A stretch of DNA of 64,000 nt from Acidovorax sp. GW101-3H11 (lineage in GTDB: Bacteria > Pseudomonadota > Gammaproteobacteria > Burkholderiales > Burkholderiaceae_C): assembly GCF_001633105.1 (NCBI RefSeq), contig NZ_LUKZ01000003.1:62352-126351 (forward strand), given 5' to 3'. Shown here piece after piece: positions 46,728-56,225 of this stretch (its first letter is position 1; every line of letters begins with the position of its first letter). The notes under the pieces were generated by a model. That model had not been told where the DNA came from and did not search any database. It saw only the letters and a program-made list of their open reading frames with translations. The position numbers and the translations under genes are program-made.

Positions 46728-47905
46728 TGAAACAAAAAATCACCGTCCTCGGCTCCACCGGGTCCATCGGCACCAGCACCCTCGATGTGGTGGCCCGCCA
46801 CCCGGACCGTTTTGAGGTGTTTGCCCTGAGTGCGGCCACCCAGGTGGATTTGCTGCTGGCCCAGTGCGCGCAGTTTCGCCCTCGTTATGCGGTGATGGCC
46901 AGTGCGCCCCATGCGCAGCTGCTGGCTGAAAAAATCAAGGAAAATAGCCTGCCTACGCGCGTCCTGTTTGAGGTGAATGCTATTGAAAATATAGCATCAC
47001 ACCCCGATGTGGATGCCGTGATGGCCGCCATCGTCGGGGCTGCGGGTCTGGGGCCTTGCCTCGCTGCCGCCCGGGCGGGCAAGCGATTGCTGTTGGCCAA
47101 TAAAGAGGCGCTGGTGGTGGGGGGGGGCTTGTTCATGCAGACGGTGCGCCAGGGCGGCGCCACGCTGCTGCCCATCGACAGCGAGCATTCCGCCATCTTT
47201 CAATGCCTGCCTGAAGATCCGTCCACCTGGCCCGACCGGGTAGACAGCATTTTGCTCACGGCATCCGGCGGGCCCTTCCGCCAGCGCGACCCCGCCACTT
47301 TGGCCGAGATCACCCCGGCCCAGGCCTGCGCGCATCCCAACTTCTCGATGGGCCGCAAGATCTCGGTCGATTCGGCCACCATGATGAACAAGGCGCTCGA
47401 GGTGATCGAGGCGCGCTGGCTGTTCGACCTGCATCCCGACCAGATCAAGGTGGTGATCCATCCGCAGCAGATCATCCATTCGATGGTGCAGTTCAAGGAT
47501 GCATCCATCCTCGCGCAGCTGGGCACGCCGGACATGCGCGTGCCCATCGCCTGTGGCCTGGCCTGGCCTGAGCGTATTGCCAGCGGTGCCAGCAAGCTGG
47601 ATTTCTCGACCCTGAGCGCACTGGCGTTCGAAGAGGCCGATGCCGTTCGTTTCCCGGGCCTGCATCTTTCGTGGCAGGCGCTGAAGGCGGCCGAAGGCAC
47701 GACCGCCGTGCTGAACGCCGCCAATGAAGTGGCCGTGGGGGCGTTTTTGTCCGGGCGCCTGCGGTTTGATCGCATTCATGCGGTCAACCTTGCAACTTTG
47801 GAGGCCGTGACGCCCTCCAAGCCGGATTCGCTCGAAGCCCTGCTGGATCTGGACACCCAGGCCCGCAGCGCCGCCGAGCATGCCGCAGGCCGATTGGCGG
47901 CCTGA
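46724..47905 (+). CDS. dxr: 1-deoxy-D-xylulose 5-phosphate reductoisomerase
   Basis: This 393-residue enzyme converts DXP to MEP with NADPH in the non-mevalonate isoprenoid pathway. It shows the N-terminal LGSTGSIGTSTLDV, NKEALVVGG, PIDSEHSAIFQ and AHPNFSMGRKISVDSATMMNKA. The segment AEKIKENSLPTRVL...NAIENIAS (residues about 66-90) replaces the variable helical region of E. coli Dxr with almost unchanged length, and its DNA (46941-46996) is a repeat copy. ATG 46724 overlaps the cdsA stop; ATG 46727 is an alternative. Confidence 0.96.
   Translation: MMKQKITVLGSTGSIGTSTLDVVARHPDRFEVFALSAATQVDLLLAQCAQFRPRYAVMASAPHAQLLAEKIKENSLPTRVLFEVNAIENIASHPDVDAVMAAIVGAAGLGPCLAAARAGKRLLLANKEALVVGGGLFMQTVRQGGATLLPIDSEHSAIFQCLPEDPSTWPDRVDSILLTASGGPFRQRDPATLAEITPAQACAHPNFSMGRKISVDSATMMNKALEVIEARWLFDLHPDQIKVVIHPQQIIHSMVQFKDASILAQLGTPDMRVPIACGLAWPERIASGASKLDFSTLSALAFEEADAVRFPGLHLSWQALKAAEGTTAVLNAANEVAVGAFLSGRLRFDRIHAVNLATLEAVTPSKPDSLEALLDLDTQARSAAEHAAGRLAA
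46941..46996 (+). repeat. Dispersed bipartite hairpin repeat, copy 6 (inside dxr)
   Basis: AAAATAGCCTGCCTACGCGC is followed by a spacer and GAATGCTATTGAAAATATAG. The AT-rich half encodes Asn-Ala-Ile-Glu-Asn-Ile-Ala, in the same frame as the copies in lpxB and the TrmH-family gene. Confidence 0.75.
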
Positions 47906-47934
47906 GCCCTCCCGACCCACGGAACCATTTCGCC

Positions 47935-49299
47935 ATGCTGCTGACCCTTGTTGCTTTTGTCGTGGCCCTCGGTCTTTTGATTGCGGTGCATGAGTACGGC
48001 CACTACCGGGTGGCCGTGGCTTGTGGGGTGAAGGTGCTGCGCTTCTCCGTGGGTTTTGGCCACCCCCTGCTGCGCTGGCAACCCAAGGGGTCTCCCACGG
48101 AGTTTGTGGTCGGTGCCTTTCCGCTCGGCGGCTATGTGCGCATGCTGGATGAGCGCGAGGCGCCTGTGCCGCCCGAAGAGCGCCACCTGGCGTTCAACAC
48201 CCAGCCTCTGCGCTCGCGGGCCGCCATTGTGGCGGCCGGCCCCCTGGCCAACCTGTTGCTGGCGGTGCTGCTGTATTCCATTGTGAACTGGAATGGCGTG
48301 GAAGAGCCCCGCGCTCTGCTGGCGAGTCCCGTGGCCGGGTCGGTCGCGCACAAAGCGGGCTTGCGGGGCGGTGAACTGGTGGAGCGTGCGGCGCTGGGAG
48401 CCGACGAAATGGAGCCCGTCCGCTCGTTCGAGGATCTGCGCTGGCTGCTCACGCGGGGTGCGCTGGAAGGGCAGGCGGTGCGCCTGGATGTGAAGCCGCA
48501 GGCGGGCGCCGCGCACCGAGAGATTCTGCTGGACATGTCGGGCATCGACAGCCGCGAGGCCGATGCGCAGCTGTTCCGCAAGATCGGAATTCTGGGCCCG
48601 TGGACCCGCCCGGTATTGGGCGAGGTCATGCCCGATGGCGCGGCGGCCCGCGCTGGCTTGCGCGAGGGCGATGTGGTGCTCAAGCTGGGCGCCGCTGACG
48701 TGGTGGATGGCCAGCAGTTGCGCGAGCTGATCCGCCAGTCGCTGCGCGGCAATGAGCCTTTGTCGCAGGCCTGGCGCATTGACCGTGCAGGGCAGTTGCT
48801 CACACTGGATGTGTTGCCCGAAGCCAAGCAGGATCAGGGCGCCACGGTGGGGCGCATCGGTGCCTTTGTGGGCGCGCCCCCCGAGTTTGTGACCGTGGAA
48901 TACGGCCTGTTCGAAGGCGCCTGGGCTGGGGCGGTCAAGACCTGGGATGTGTCGGTGCTGACCTTGCGCATGATGGGGCGCATGGTGATCGGCGAGGCTT
49001 CGCTCAAGAATCTGAGCGGTCCCTTGACGATTGCTGACTACGCCGGGCGTTCTGCCAGCATGGGGTTGACCCAGTACCTCGTGTTTCTTGCCCTCATCAG
49101 CGTGAGTCTGGGCGTGCTCAACCTGCTGCCGCTGCCTGTCTTGGACGGTGGGCACCTGATGTATTATCTTTGGGAGGGTGTCACGGGCAAGGGAGTGTCG
49201 GACGCATGGATGGAGCGTCTGCAGCGTGGAGGCGTTGCGGTCCTGCTTCTCATGATGTCCATAGCCCTGTTCAACGATATCACCCGGCTCTTTGGCTAA
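47935..49299 (+). CDS. rseP: RseP intramembrane zinc metalloprotease (site-2 protease)
   Basis: This 454-residue inner-membrane protease cuts the anti-sigma factor RseA to release sigma-E during envelope stress. The zinc site HEYGH is near residue 18-22 (LIAVHEYGHYRVAVACG), with a second catalytic motif LDGGH near the C-terminus (LPVLDGGHLMYY). Two tandem PDZ domains lie between (about 110-290). ATG 47935 begins the first TM helix. It is directly upstream of bamA, as is usual. Confidence 0.97.
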   Translation: MLLTLVAFVVALGLLIAVHEYGHYRVAVACGVKVLRFSVGFGHPLLRWQPKGSPTEFVVGAFPLGGYVRMLDEREAPVPPEERHLAFNTQPLRSRAAIVAAGPLANLLLAVLLYSIVNWNGVEEPRALLASPVAGSVAHKAGLRGGELVERAALGADEMEPVRSFEDLRWLLTRGALEGQAVRLDVKPQAGAAHREILLDMSGIDSREADAQLFRKIGILGPWTRPVLGEVMPDGAAARAGLREGDVVLKLGAADVVDGQQLRELIRQSLRGNEPLSQAWRIDRAGQLLTLDVLPEAKQDQGATVGRIGAFVGAPPEFVTVEYGLFEGAWAGAVKTWDVSVLTLRMMGRMVIGEASLKNLSGPLTIADYAGRSASMGLTQYLVFLALISVSLGVLNLLPLPVLDGGHLMYYLWEGVTGKGVSDAWMERLQRGGVAVLLLMMSIALFNDITRLFG

Positions 49300-49343
49300 C
49301 CTTTTGCCGCGATTGCCCTGCAATGGCGGCTCCAGCTTCATTC

Positions 49344-51641
49344 ATGAAAAAACACATCAATCGCCTGGGCGTGCGTACCGCATCGGCCGTTGCCGCCATG
49401 GTTTTTGCCGCCAATGCGGCATGGGCTCTGGAGCCTTTCAAGGTGCAGGACATCCGTGTGGAAGGCCTGCAGCGTGTAGAGCCCGGCACCGTGTTTGCCT
49501 CCATGCCCCTGCGGGTGGGTGATGACTACAACGACGAGAAGGGCGCGGCCGCCATTCGCGCGCTGTTTGGCCTGGGCCTGTTCAAGGACGTGCGCCTGGA
49601 GGCCAGCGGCAATGTGCTGGTGGTGGTGGTCGAAGAGCGCCCCTCCATCGCCGATGTGGACTTTGCGGGCGCCCGCGAGTTCGACAAGGACGCCTTGAAG
49701 AAGGCCATGCGCGACGTGGGCCTCGCAGAAGGCCGCCCTTACGACAAGGCTCTGGCCGACCGGGCAGAGCAGGAGCTCAAGCGCCAGTACATCAACAAGA
49801 GCCTGTACGGTGTCGAGGTGGTGACCACCGTGACGCCCATCGAGCGCAACCGGGTGAACCTGACCTTCACGGTGGTGGAGGGCGAGCCCGCGCGCATCAA
49901 GGAAGTGCGTCTGGTGGGCAACAAGGCCTTCAGCGAATCCACCCTCAAGGGCCTGTTCGACCAGGACACGGGCGGCTGGCTCAGCTGGTACACCAAGTCC
50001 GACCGCTACTCCCGCGCCAAGCTCAATGCCGACCTGGAGACGCTGCGCTCGTATTACCTGCAGCGCGGCTACCTGGAGTTCCGTGTGGATTCCACACAGG
50101 TGGCGATTTCGCCGGACAAGCAGGACATCTCCATCACCGTCAACATCACCGAGGGTGAGCGTTTTGTGGTGTCGGGGGTGAAGCTGGAGGGCAACTACCT
50201 GGACCGTGAAGACGAGTTCAAGTCCCTGGTGACGATCCGCCCTGGCGAGCCGTACAACGCTGATCAGGTGACAGAAACCACCAAGGCATTCTCCGAATAC
50301 TTTGCGCGGTTCGGTTTTGCATTCGCCCGGGTCGAGGCCGTGCCGGAAATCGACCGTGAAAACAACCGCGCTGTGCTGGTTGTGCAGGCCGAGCCATCGC
50401 GCCGCGCCTATGTGCGCCGCATCAACGTGAGCGGCAACAACCGCACGCGGGACGAAGTGATCCGCCGCGAGTTCCGCCAGTACGAAGCCTCGTGGTACGA
50501 CGGTGACAAAATCCGCCTGTCGCGCGACCGCGTGGACCGCCTGGGCTTCTTCACGGAAGTCAATGTCGAGACCCAGGAAGTGCCGGGCGCGCCGGACCAG
50601 GTGGATCTGGTGATCAATGTGGCCGAGAAGCCCACGGGTTCGCTGCAGATGGGGGTGGGCTTTTCCAGCGCTGAAAAGGCCTCGCTTTCGTTTGGTATCA
50701 AGCAGGAGAACATCTTCGGCTCCGGCAACTACCTGGGGATCGATGTCAACACCAGCAAGTACCGCCGCACGCTGGTGTTCAGCACCACCAATCCCTACTT
50801 CACGGCCGACGGCATCTCGCGCACGCTGGATGTGTACTACCGCACCGACAAACCCTATGAGGACCAGGGCGGCAACTACCAGCTGGTCACGACGGGAACC
50901 TCGGTGCGTTTCGGCGTGCCGTTCAGTGAAACTGACACCGTGTTCTTTGGCGGCGGTCTGGAGCAGACCCAGATCAAGCCCGGAACCAACATTCCTGCGA
51001 CCTACCTGTACTACGCCGATAAGTTTGGCTACACCAGCACCTCCATCCCCTTGACGGTGGGCTGGTCGCGCGATGACCGGGACAGCGCCCTGGCCCCCAA
51101 TTCGGGCCGTTACCAGCGCCTGAATTCCGAGTGGTCTGTGGCCGGCGATGCGCGTTATGTGCGTGCCAACTACCAGTACCAGCAGTACATACCGCTCAAC
51201 AAGCGCTTCACGGTGGCCTTCAATGGGGAGGCGGGCATTGGCAAGGGCATGAACGGCCGTCCTTTCCCGGTGTTCAAGAACTTCTATTCGGGTGGCCTGG
51301 GCTCCGTGCGCGGCTTTGACCAGGGCACGCTGGGCCCGCGTGACGTGACAGGGGCCTCGCTGGGCGGGCCCAAGAAGGTGACCCTGAATGCGGAGCTGAT
51401 TGCTCCTTTCCCAGGGGCAGGAAACGACCGGACCCTGCGCGTGTTCACTTTTGTGGACGTGGGGAATGTGTATGGAGAGCATGAAAAAGTCACTTTCAGT
51501 GACATGCGTGCCTCCGTGGGCCTGGGGCTGAGCTGGATTTCCCCGCTTGGTCCGCTGCGTTTGGCGTTTGCGCAGCCGGTGCGCAAGTTCGCTGGCGATA
51601 AAATCCAAAAATTGCAATTCCAGATCGGAACGTCTTTCTAA
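49344..51641 (+). CDS. bamA: Outer-membrane protein assembly factor BamA
   Basis: This 765-residue outer-membrane protein inserts beta-barrel proteins. It has a signal peptide (ASAVAAMVFAANAAWALEPF), five POTRA domains (about 25-420; the first reads FKVQDIRVEGLQRVEPGTVF) and a C-terminal barrel ending in aromatic IQKLQFQIGTSF, the usual terminal strand. The start is ATG 49344 (MKKHINRLGV); ATG 49323 (MAAPASF) in frame is an alternative. The stop overlaps the skp ATG by one base. Confidence 0.95.
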   Translation: MKKHINRLGVRTASAVAAMVFAANAAWALEPFKVQDIRVEGLQRVEPGTVFASMPLRVGDDYNDEKGAAAIRALFGLGLFKDVRLEASGNVLVVVVEERPSIADVDFAGAREFDKDALKKAMRDVGLAEGRPYDKALADRAEQELKRQYINKSLYGVEVVTTVTPIERNRVNLTFTVVEGEPARIKEVRLVGNKAFSESTLKGLFDQDTGGWLSWYTKSDRYSRAKLNADLETLRSYYLQRGYLEFRVDSTQVAISPDKQDISITVNITEGERFVVSGVKLEGNYLDREDEFKSLVTIRPGEPYNADQVTETTKAFSEYFARFGFAFARVEAVPEIDRENNRAVLVVQAEPSRRAYVRRINVSGNNRTRDEVIRREFRQYEASWYDGDKIRLSRDRVDRLGFFTEVNVETQEVPGAPDQVDLVINVAEKPTGSLQMGVGFSSAEKASLSFGIKQENIFGSGNYLGIDVNTSKYRRTLVFSTTNPYFTADGISRTLDVYYRTDKPYEDQGGNYQLVTTGTSVRFGVPFSETDTVFFGGGLEQTQIKPGTNIPATYLYYADKFGYTSTSIPLTVGWSRDDRDSALAPNSGRYQRLNSEWSVAGDARYVRANYQYQQYIPLNKRFTVAFNGEAGIGKGMNGRPFPVFKNFYSGGLGSVRGFDQGTLGPRDVTGASLGGPKKVTLNAELIAPFPGAGNDRTLRVFTFVDVGNVYGEHEKVTFSDMRASVGLGLSWISPLGPLRLAFAQPVRKFAGDKIQKLQFQIGTSF

Positions 51642-52162
51642 TGAAATCCTTTTCTCGCCATCTCTCTGTGGCCCTGCTGCTTGGCGTTGTTGCCGTCGCA
51701 GCCCCTGCGCAGGCGCAGGAATTCAAAGCCGGTTTTGTCAATACCGATCGCATCTTCCGTGAAGCCAGCACCGCCAAGGCTGCGCAGGCCAAGCTGGAGC
51801 AGGAGTTCTCCCGCCGCGAGAAAGAACTGGTAGACCTGGGCAACACCCTGAAAACGGCCACCGACAAGTTCGAACGCGAAGCCCCCACCATGGCCGAGAG
51901 CCAGCGCACCACGCGCCAGCGCCAGCTGGTGGACCAGGACCGCGACTTCCAGCGCAAGCGCCGTGAGTTCCAGGAAGACCTGAGCGCCCGCAAGAACGAA
52001 GAGCTGTCCCAGGTGCTGGAGCGCGCCAACAAGGTGGTCAAGCAGGTGGCTGAGGCCGAGAAGTACGACGTGATCCTGCAAGAGGCCGTCTACATCAACC
52101 CCAAGCATGACATCACCGACAAGGTGATCAAGGCGCTGAATGCCGCTGCTGGCGCCAAGTAA
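51641..52162 (+). CDS. skp: Periplasmic chaperone Skp/OmpH
   Basis: This 173-residue trimeric chaperone carries outer-membrane proteins across the periplasm to BamA. It has a signal peptide (VALLLGVVAVAAPAQA), FKAGFVNTDRIFRE and a long helical coiled coil rich in Glu/Lys/Arg. TAATG links it to bamA (one-base overlap). Confidence 0.96.
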   Translation: MKSFSRHLSVALLLGVVAVAAPAQAQEFKAGFVNTDRIFREASTAKAAQAKLEQEFSRREKELVDLGNTLKTATDKFEREAPTMAESQRTTRQRQLVDQDRDFQRKRREFQEDLSARKNEELSQVLERANKVVKQVAEAEKYDVILQEAVYINPKHDITDKVIKALNAAAGAK

Positions 52163-52189
52163 TCCGCCACAGCGCTGGGCAGGTGGCGC

Positions 52190-53173
52190 GTGAGCGGCTT
52201 GCTGCTCGGGCACATTGTGGATGTGCTCGGTGGTTCGCTGGAGGGGGGGGCGCGTGACACCGCCATTGCCCGCATCGCGCCACTGGAGGTTGCGGGCCCC
52301 GGGGACCTCAGTTTCCTGAGCAACCCCCGCTACCAACAGCAACTGGCCGCCTCCCGGGCGGCCTGTGTCATTGTGGCGCCTGCGTTGCGCGAAGCGGCAC
52401 TGGCGCGGGGCGCCTGCATCGTGGCAGACAACCCCTATGTCTACTTTGCGCGGGCGACCCAGCTGTGGCGGCAGCGCAATGCGCCCGCGCGGCCCGCTGG
52501 CGTGCATCCCAGTGCCGTGGTGGACCCCACGGCCCAGGTGCACCCCACAGCCACCATCGGCCCGCTGTGTGTGGTCGAGCGCGGGGCGCATGTGGGTGCC
52601 GACACCGTGCTCAAGTCACGGGTCACCGTGGGTGAGGACTGCCATGTCGGCGCGCGCTGCATCGTGCACTCCGGCGTGGTGATCGGGGCCGACGGTTTTG
52701 GTTTTGCGCCGGAAAACGGGCAATGGGTCAAGATCGAGCAACTGGGCGCCGTGCGCATTGGCGACGATGTGGAAATCGGCGCCAACACCTGCATCGACCG
52801 GGGTGCGCTGCAAGACACCGTGATCGAAGACGGCGTGAAGCTCGACAACCTGATCCAGGTGGGCCACAACGTGCACATCGGCAAACATGCCGCGATGGCC
52901 GGGTGCGTGGGCATTGCGGGCAGCGCCACCATTGGCGCGCATTGCACGGTGGGCGGCGGCGCGATTGTGCTGGGGCACCTGGAGCTGGCCGACAACGTGC
53001 ATATCTCGGCAGCCACGGTCGTCACTAGGTCGCTGACCCAGCCTGGCCAGTACACGGGCATGTTTCCCATCGACGACAATGCGCGGTGGGAAAAGAACGC
53101 TGCGACACTCAAACAACTGCACAGCCTGCGCGAGCGCATCAAGGCGCTGGAGCAGGCCCTCAAAGCAGCATGA
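52190..53173 (+). CDS. lpxD: UDP-3-O-acyl-glucosamine N-acyltransferase
   Basis: This 327-residue trimeric enzyme adds the second acyl chain in lipid A synthesis. An N-terminal uridine-binding domain ([19 protein letters not shown]) is followed by left-handed beta-helix hexapeptide repeats (for example [20 protein letters not shown]) and the catalytic His region ([16 protein letters not shown]). GTG 52190 is preceded by AGGTGG. Confidence 0.96.
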   Translation: MSGLLLGHIVDVLGGSLEGGARDTAIARIAPLEVAGPGDLSFLSNPRYQQQLAASRAACVIVAPALREAALARGACIVADNPYVYFARATQLWRQRNAPARPAGVHPSAVVDPTAQVHPTATIGPLCVVERGAHVGADTVLKSRVTVGEDCHVGARCIVHSGVVIGADGFGFAPENGQWVKIEQLGAVRIGDDVEIGANTCIDRGALQDTVIEDGVKLDNLIQVGHNVHIGKHAAMAGCVGIAGSATIGAHCTVGGGAIVLGHLELADNVHISAATVVTRSLTQPGQYTGMFPIDDNARWEKNAATLKQLHSLRERIKALEQALKAA

Positions 53174-53189
53174 ACGGAAGAACAACTCG

Positions 53190-53630
53190 ATGATGGATAT
53201 CCACGCAATTCTCAAGCAACTGCCGCACCGCTACCCCTTCCTGCTGGTGGACAAGGTGATCGAGCTTGAGAGCAACACCCGCATCAAGGCGATCAAGAAC
53301 GTCACCTTCAACGAGCCGTATTTTGGTGGGCATTTCCCGGGGCGCCCCGTGATGCCTGGCGTGCTGATCCTTGAAGCCCTGGCGCAGGCCGCCGGGCTGC
53401 TGGCCTTTGATGCCATGGGCAAGGTGCCCGATGAAAACAACATCTACTACTTTGTCGGTATCGATGGCGCGCGCTTCAAGCGCCCCGTGGAGCCGGGCGA
53501 CCAGCTGATTCTGACCATCACCATTGACCGTGTGCGCGGCGGCATCTGGAAGTTCAAGGGTGTGGCGAGCGTGGGCGAGGAAGTGGCTTGCGAGGCCGAA
53601 CTCATGTGCACCATGCGCAGCGTGGGCTGA
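53190..53630 (+). CDS. fabZ: 3-hydroxyacyl-ACP dehydratase
   Basis: This 146-residue hot-dog-fold enzyme dehydrates 3-hydroxyacyl-ACP in fatty acid synthesis, competing with LpxA/LpxD for acyl chains. The catalytic His and Glu lie in [19 protein letters not shown], with [16 protein letters not shown] near the start. ATG 53190 has GGAAG upstream; a second ATG follows. Confidence 0.97.
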   Translation: MMDIHAILKQLPHRYPFLLVDKVIELESNTRIKAIKNVTFNEPYFGGHFPGRPVMPGVLILEALAQAAGLLAFDAMGKVPDENNIYYFVGIDGARFKRPVEPGDQLILTITIDRVRGGIWKFKGVASVGEEVACEAELMCTMRSVG

Positions 53631-53650
53631 CCGACTCTGGCCATTGGATC

Positions 53651-54439
53651 GTGAGCAATATTCATCCCACTGCCATCGTTGAGGCGGGTGCCCGCATCGA
53701 CCCTTCCGTCACGGTGGGGCCCTATACGGTGATCGGTTCGCAGGTCGTGATCGGTGCAGGCAGTTCCGTGGGCCCTCACTGCGTGATCCAGGGCCGCACC
53801 ACCATCGGCCAGGACAACCGGATCTTCCAGTTCGCGTCCCTGGGGGCCGAGCCGCAGGACAAAAAGTACAAGGGCGAAGACACCGAGCTGGTCATCGGCG
53901 ACCGCAACACGGTGCGCGAGTTCTGTACCTTCAACCGGGGTGTTCCGGGTGCGGGTGGCAAGACCAGTATTGGCGACGACAACTGGATCATGGCCTACAC
54001 CCACATCGCGCACGACTGCCATGTGGGCAACCACACGACCATGGCCAACAACACCACGCTGGCAGGGCATGTGCTGATTGGCGACTGGGTCACGGTGGGC
54101 GGGCTCACCGGTATCCACCAGTTTGTGAAGATCGGTGCGCACGCCATGATCGGGTTCTCCAGCGCTGTGTCGCAGGATGTGCCGCCCTTCATGATGGTGG
54201 ATGGCAACCCGCTGTCCGTGCGGGGGCTCAATCTGGAAGGCTTGCGCCGCCGGGGTTTCTCGGCTGCACGCGTGGTCGGCATCAAGCAGATGCACCGCGC
54301 GTTGTACCGCCAGGGACTGACGCTGGAGGCCGCGCGCGCCGCCATGGCCGGGTTGCCCGCCGCCCACCCCGAGGCGGCTGACGATGTCGCACTGGTGCTG
54401 GCGTTCCTGGATGCGTCCACGCGCGGCATCGCGCGCTGA
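53651..54439 (+). CDS. lpxA: UDP-N-acetylglucosamine O-acyltransferase
   Basis: This 262-residue trimeric beta-helix enzyme commits UDP-GlcNAc to lipid A. Hexapeptide repeats run from [20 protein letters not shown]; the catalytic His is in [14 protein letters not shown] and the substrate ruler region in [19 protein letters not shown] 53651 ([11 protein letters not shown]) is the natural start. Confidence 0.96.
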   Translation: MSNIHPTAIVEAGARIDPSVTVGPYTVIGSQVVIGAGSSVGPHCVIQGRTTIGQDNRIFQFASLGAEPQDKKYKGEDTELVIGDRNTVREFCTFNRGVPGAGGKTSIGDDNWIMAYTHIAHDCHVGNHTTMANNTTLAGHVLIGDWVTVGGLTGIHQFVKIGAHAMIGFSSAVSQDVPPFMMVDGNPLSVRGLNLEGLRRRGFSAARVVGIKQMHRALYRQGLTLEAARAAMAGLPAAHPEAADDVALVLAFLDASTRGIAR

Positions 54440-54448
54440 GGGGCTGCG

Positions 54449-55612
54449 ATGAGTGCTTCCCCCCGCATCGCCATGGTGGCGGGCGAGACATCGGGCGATT
54501 TGCTCGCCGGTCTGTTGATCGATGGCATGCAGGCCCACTGGCCGGGGTTACAGTCCTGTGGCATCGGCGGCCCGCAGATGGCGCGCCGGGGCTTCAGCGC
54601 CTGGTGGCCCAGCGAAAAGCTGGCTGTGCATGGCTACAGCATGGAAGTGCTGCGCCGCCTGCGCGAACTGCTGGGCATCCGCAAACAACTGCGCGAGCGC
54701 CTGCTCAAGGACCGCCCCGACGTGTTCATCGGTGTGGACGCGCCCGATTTCAACCTGGGGCTGGAGGCCGACTTGCGGGCCGCTGGCATCAAGACGGTGC
54801 ACTTCGTGTGCCCGTCGATTTGGGCCTGGCGCGCCGAGCGGGTGGAGAAAATACGCCGCAGCGCCGACCATGTGCTGTGCATTTTTCCGTTCGAGCCGGA
54901 GTTGCTCGCGCAGCATGGCATTGCCGCCACCTACGTGGGCCATCCACTGGCCGGGGTGATCCCCATGGTGCCCGACCGCGCAGCAGCCCGGGCGCAGCTG
55001 GGTCTGCAGGACAGCGACGAAGTCCTGGCCGTCCTGCCTGGCAGCCGGTCTTCAGAGGTCCAGTACATCGCCAAACCCTTTTTTGAGGCGGCTGCGCTGA
55101 TCCGCCAAGCGCGACCAGCTATCAAATTGATAGTGCCTGCCGTCCCGGCGCTGCGTAGCCGCATCGAGCAGGCAGCCCAGGCCTGTGGCCTGGGGGATGC
55201 CATGCAGATCATCACCGGGCAGTCCCACACGGTGCTCGCGGCCTGTGACGCCACGCTGATTGCCAGTGGCACCGCGACGCTCGAAGCAGCGTTGTTCAAG
55301 CGCCCCATGGTGATTGGCTACCACATGCACCCGCTGAGCTGGTGGCTGATGCGCCGCAAACAGCTGCAGCCTTGGGTGGGCTTGCCGAACATTCTGTGCC
55401 GCGATTTTGTGGTGCCCGAGCTGATCCAGGATGCCGCCACCCCGCAGGCGCTCTGCGCGGCCACGCTGGAATGGCTGGATGCCCGGCGCAACAACCCCGC
55501 AAAAATCACGGCGCTGGAGCAGCGCTTTGCAGCGTTGCACGAAAGCCTGCAACGCAATACCCCCCAATTGGCTGCCGATGCGATCCAGAAAATCCTCTCC
55601 CCCGCTGCCTGA
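54449..55612 (+). CDS. lpxB: Lipid-A-disaccharide synthase
   Basis: This 387-residue GT19 glycosyltransferase joins UDP-2,3-diacylglucosamine and lipid X. It has [42 protein letters not shown] and [19 protein letters not shown]. The region [20 protein letters not shown] (about 211-230) aligns without length change to E. coli LpxB, but its DNA is repeat copy 7 with codons (TTG, ATA) rare for this genome. The 3' end overlaps rnhB by 35 nt. Confidence 0.96.
   Translation: MSASPRIAMVAGETSGDLLAGLLIDGMQAHWPGLQSCGIGGPQMARRGFSAWWPSEKLAVHGYSMEVLRRLRELLGIRKQLRERLLKDRPDVFIGVDAPDFNLGLEADLRAAGIKTVHFVCPSIWAWRAERVEKIRRSADHVLCIFPFEPELLAQHGIAATYVGHPLAGVIPMVPDRAAARAQLGLQDSDEVLAVLPGSRSSEVQYIAKPFFEAAALIRQARPAIKLIVPAVPALRSRIEQAAQACGLGDAMQIITGQSHTVLAACDATLIASGTATLEAALFKRPMVIGYHMHPLSWWLMRRKQLQPWVGLPNILCRDFVVPELIQDAATPQALCAATLEWLDARRNNPAKITALEQRFAALHESLQRNTPQLAADAIQKILSPAA
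55078..55134 (+). repeat. Dispersed bipartite hairpin repeat, copy 7 (inside lpxB)
   Basis: CTTTTTTGAGGCGGCTGCGC, spacer, AAGCGCGACCAGCTATCAAA, TTGATAG. The CTATCAA/TTGATAG part is a perfect dyad. In frame it encodes Pro-Ala-Ile-Lys-Leu-Ile-Val. Confidence 0.8.
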
Positions 55613-56204
55613 GCAGGCCTGCCTGCCCTGGCATCCGCCCGGCCTGGTGGCTGGGGTGGACGAGGCGGGCCGGGGCCCTCTGGCGGGGCCCGTGGTGGCT
55701 GCTGCCGTCATCCTCGATGACCTGCATCCGATTGCAGGCTTGGCCGACTCCAAGAAGCTCACCCCCGCGCGGCGCGAGAAGCTCTATGACGAGATCCGTG
55801 CCAAGGCGCTGTGTTTCTGTATTGCCGAGGCCAGCGTGGAAGAGATCGACCGCCTCAACATCCTGCAGGCCACGATGTTGGCCATGCGCCGCGCCGTGAT
55901 GGGGCTGCGCCTCAAGCCGGTGATGGTGCTGGTGGATGGCAACCGGCTGCCCGTGCTGGATGTGCCCGCCGAGGCCATCGTCAAGGGCGATGCGCTGGTG
56001 CCTTCGATCTCGGCGGCGTCCATTCTGGCCAAGGTGCACCGTGACCGCTGGTGCGTGCAGGTGCACGAAGAATTTCCCCAATACGGTTTTGCCGGGCACA
56101 AGGGCTACGGCACGGCCGTGCACATGGCCGCCCTGCGCGAGCATGGCGCCTGTGTGTACCACCGGCGCTCGTTCGCCCCGGTGGCCCAGAACCTGCCGAG
56201 CTGA
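55578..56204 (+). CDS. rnhB: Ribonuclease HII
   Basis: This 208-residue endonuclease removes ribonucleotides and RNA primers from DNA-RNA hybrids. Catalytic DEDD-type residues are visible in [29 protein letters not shown] and [14 protein letters not shown], with a C-terminal [18 protein letters not shown] 55578 lies inside lpxB (35-nt overlap); no later start gives the conserved N-terminus with better spacing. Confidence 0.95.
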   Translation: MRSRKSSPPLPEQACLPWHPPGLVAGVDEAGRGPLAGPVVAAAVILDDLHPIAGLADSKKLTPARREKLYDEIRAKALCFCIAEASVEEIDRLNILQATMLAMRRAVMGLRLKPVMVLVDGNRLPVLDVPAEAIVKGDALVPSISAASILAKVHRDRWCVQVHEEFPQYGFAGHKGYGTAVHMAALREHGACVYHRRSFAPVAQNLPS

Positions 56205-56225
56205 CCGGGCTGCACGAGACTACCG

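Noticed and set aside
49338-51617. Long open frame antisense to bamA
   Set aside because: No coherent domain; explained by codon bias of bamA.
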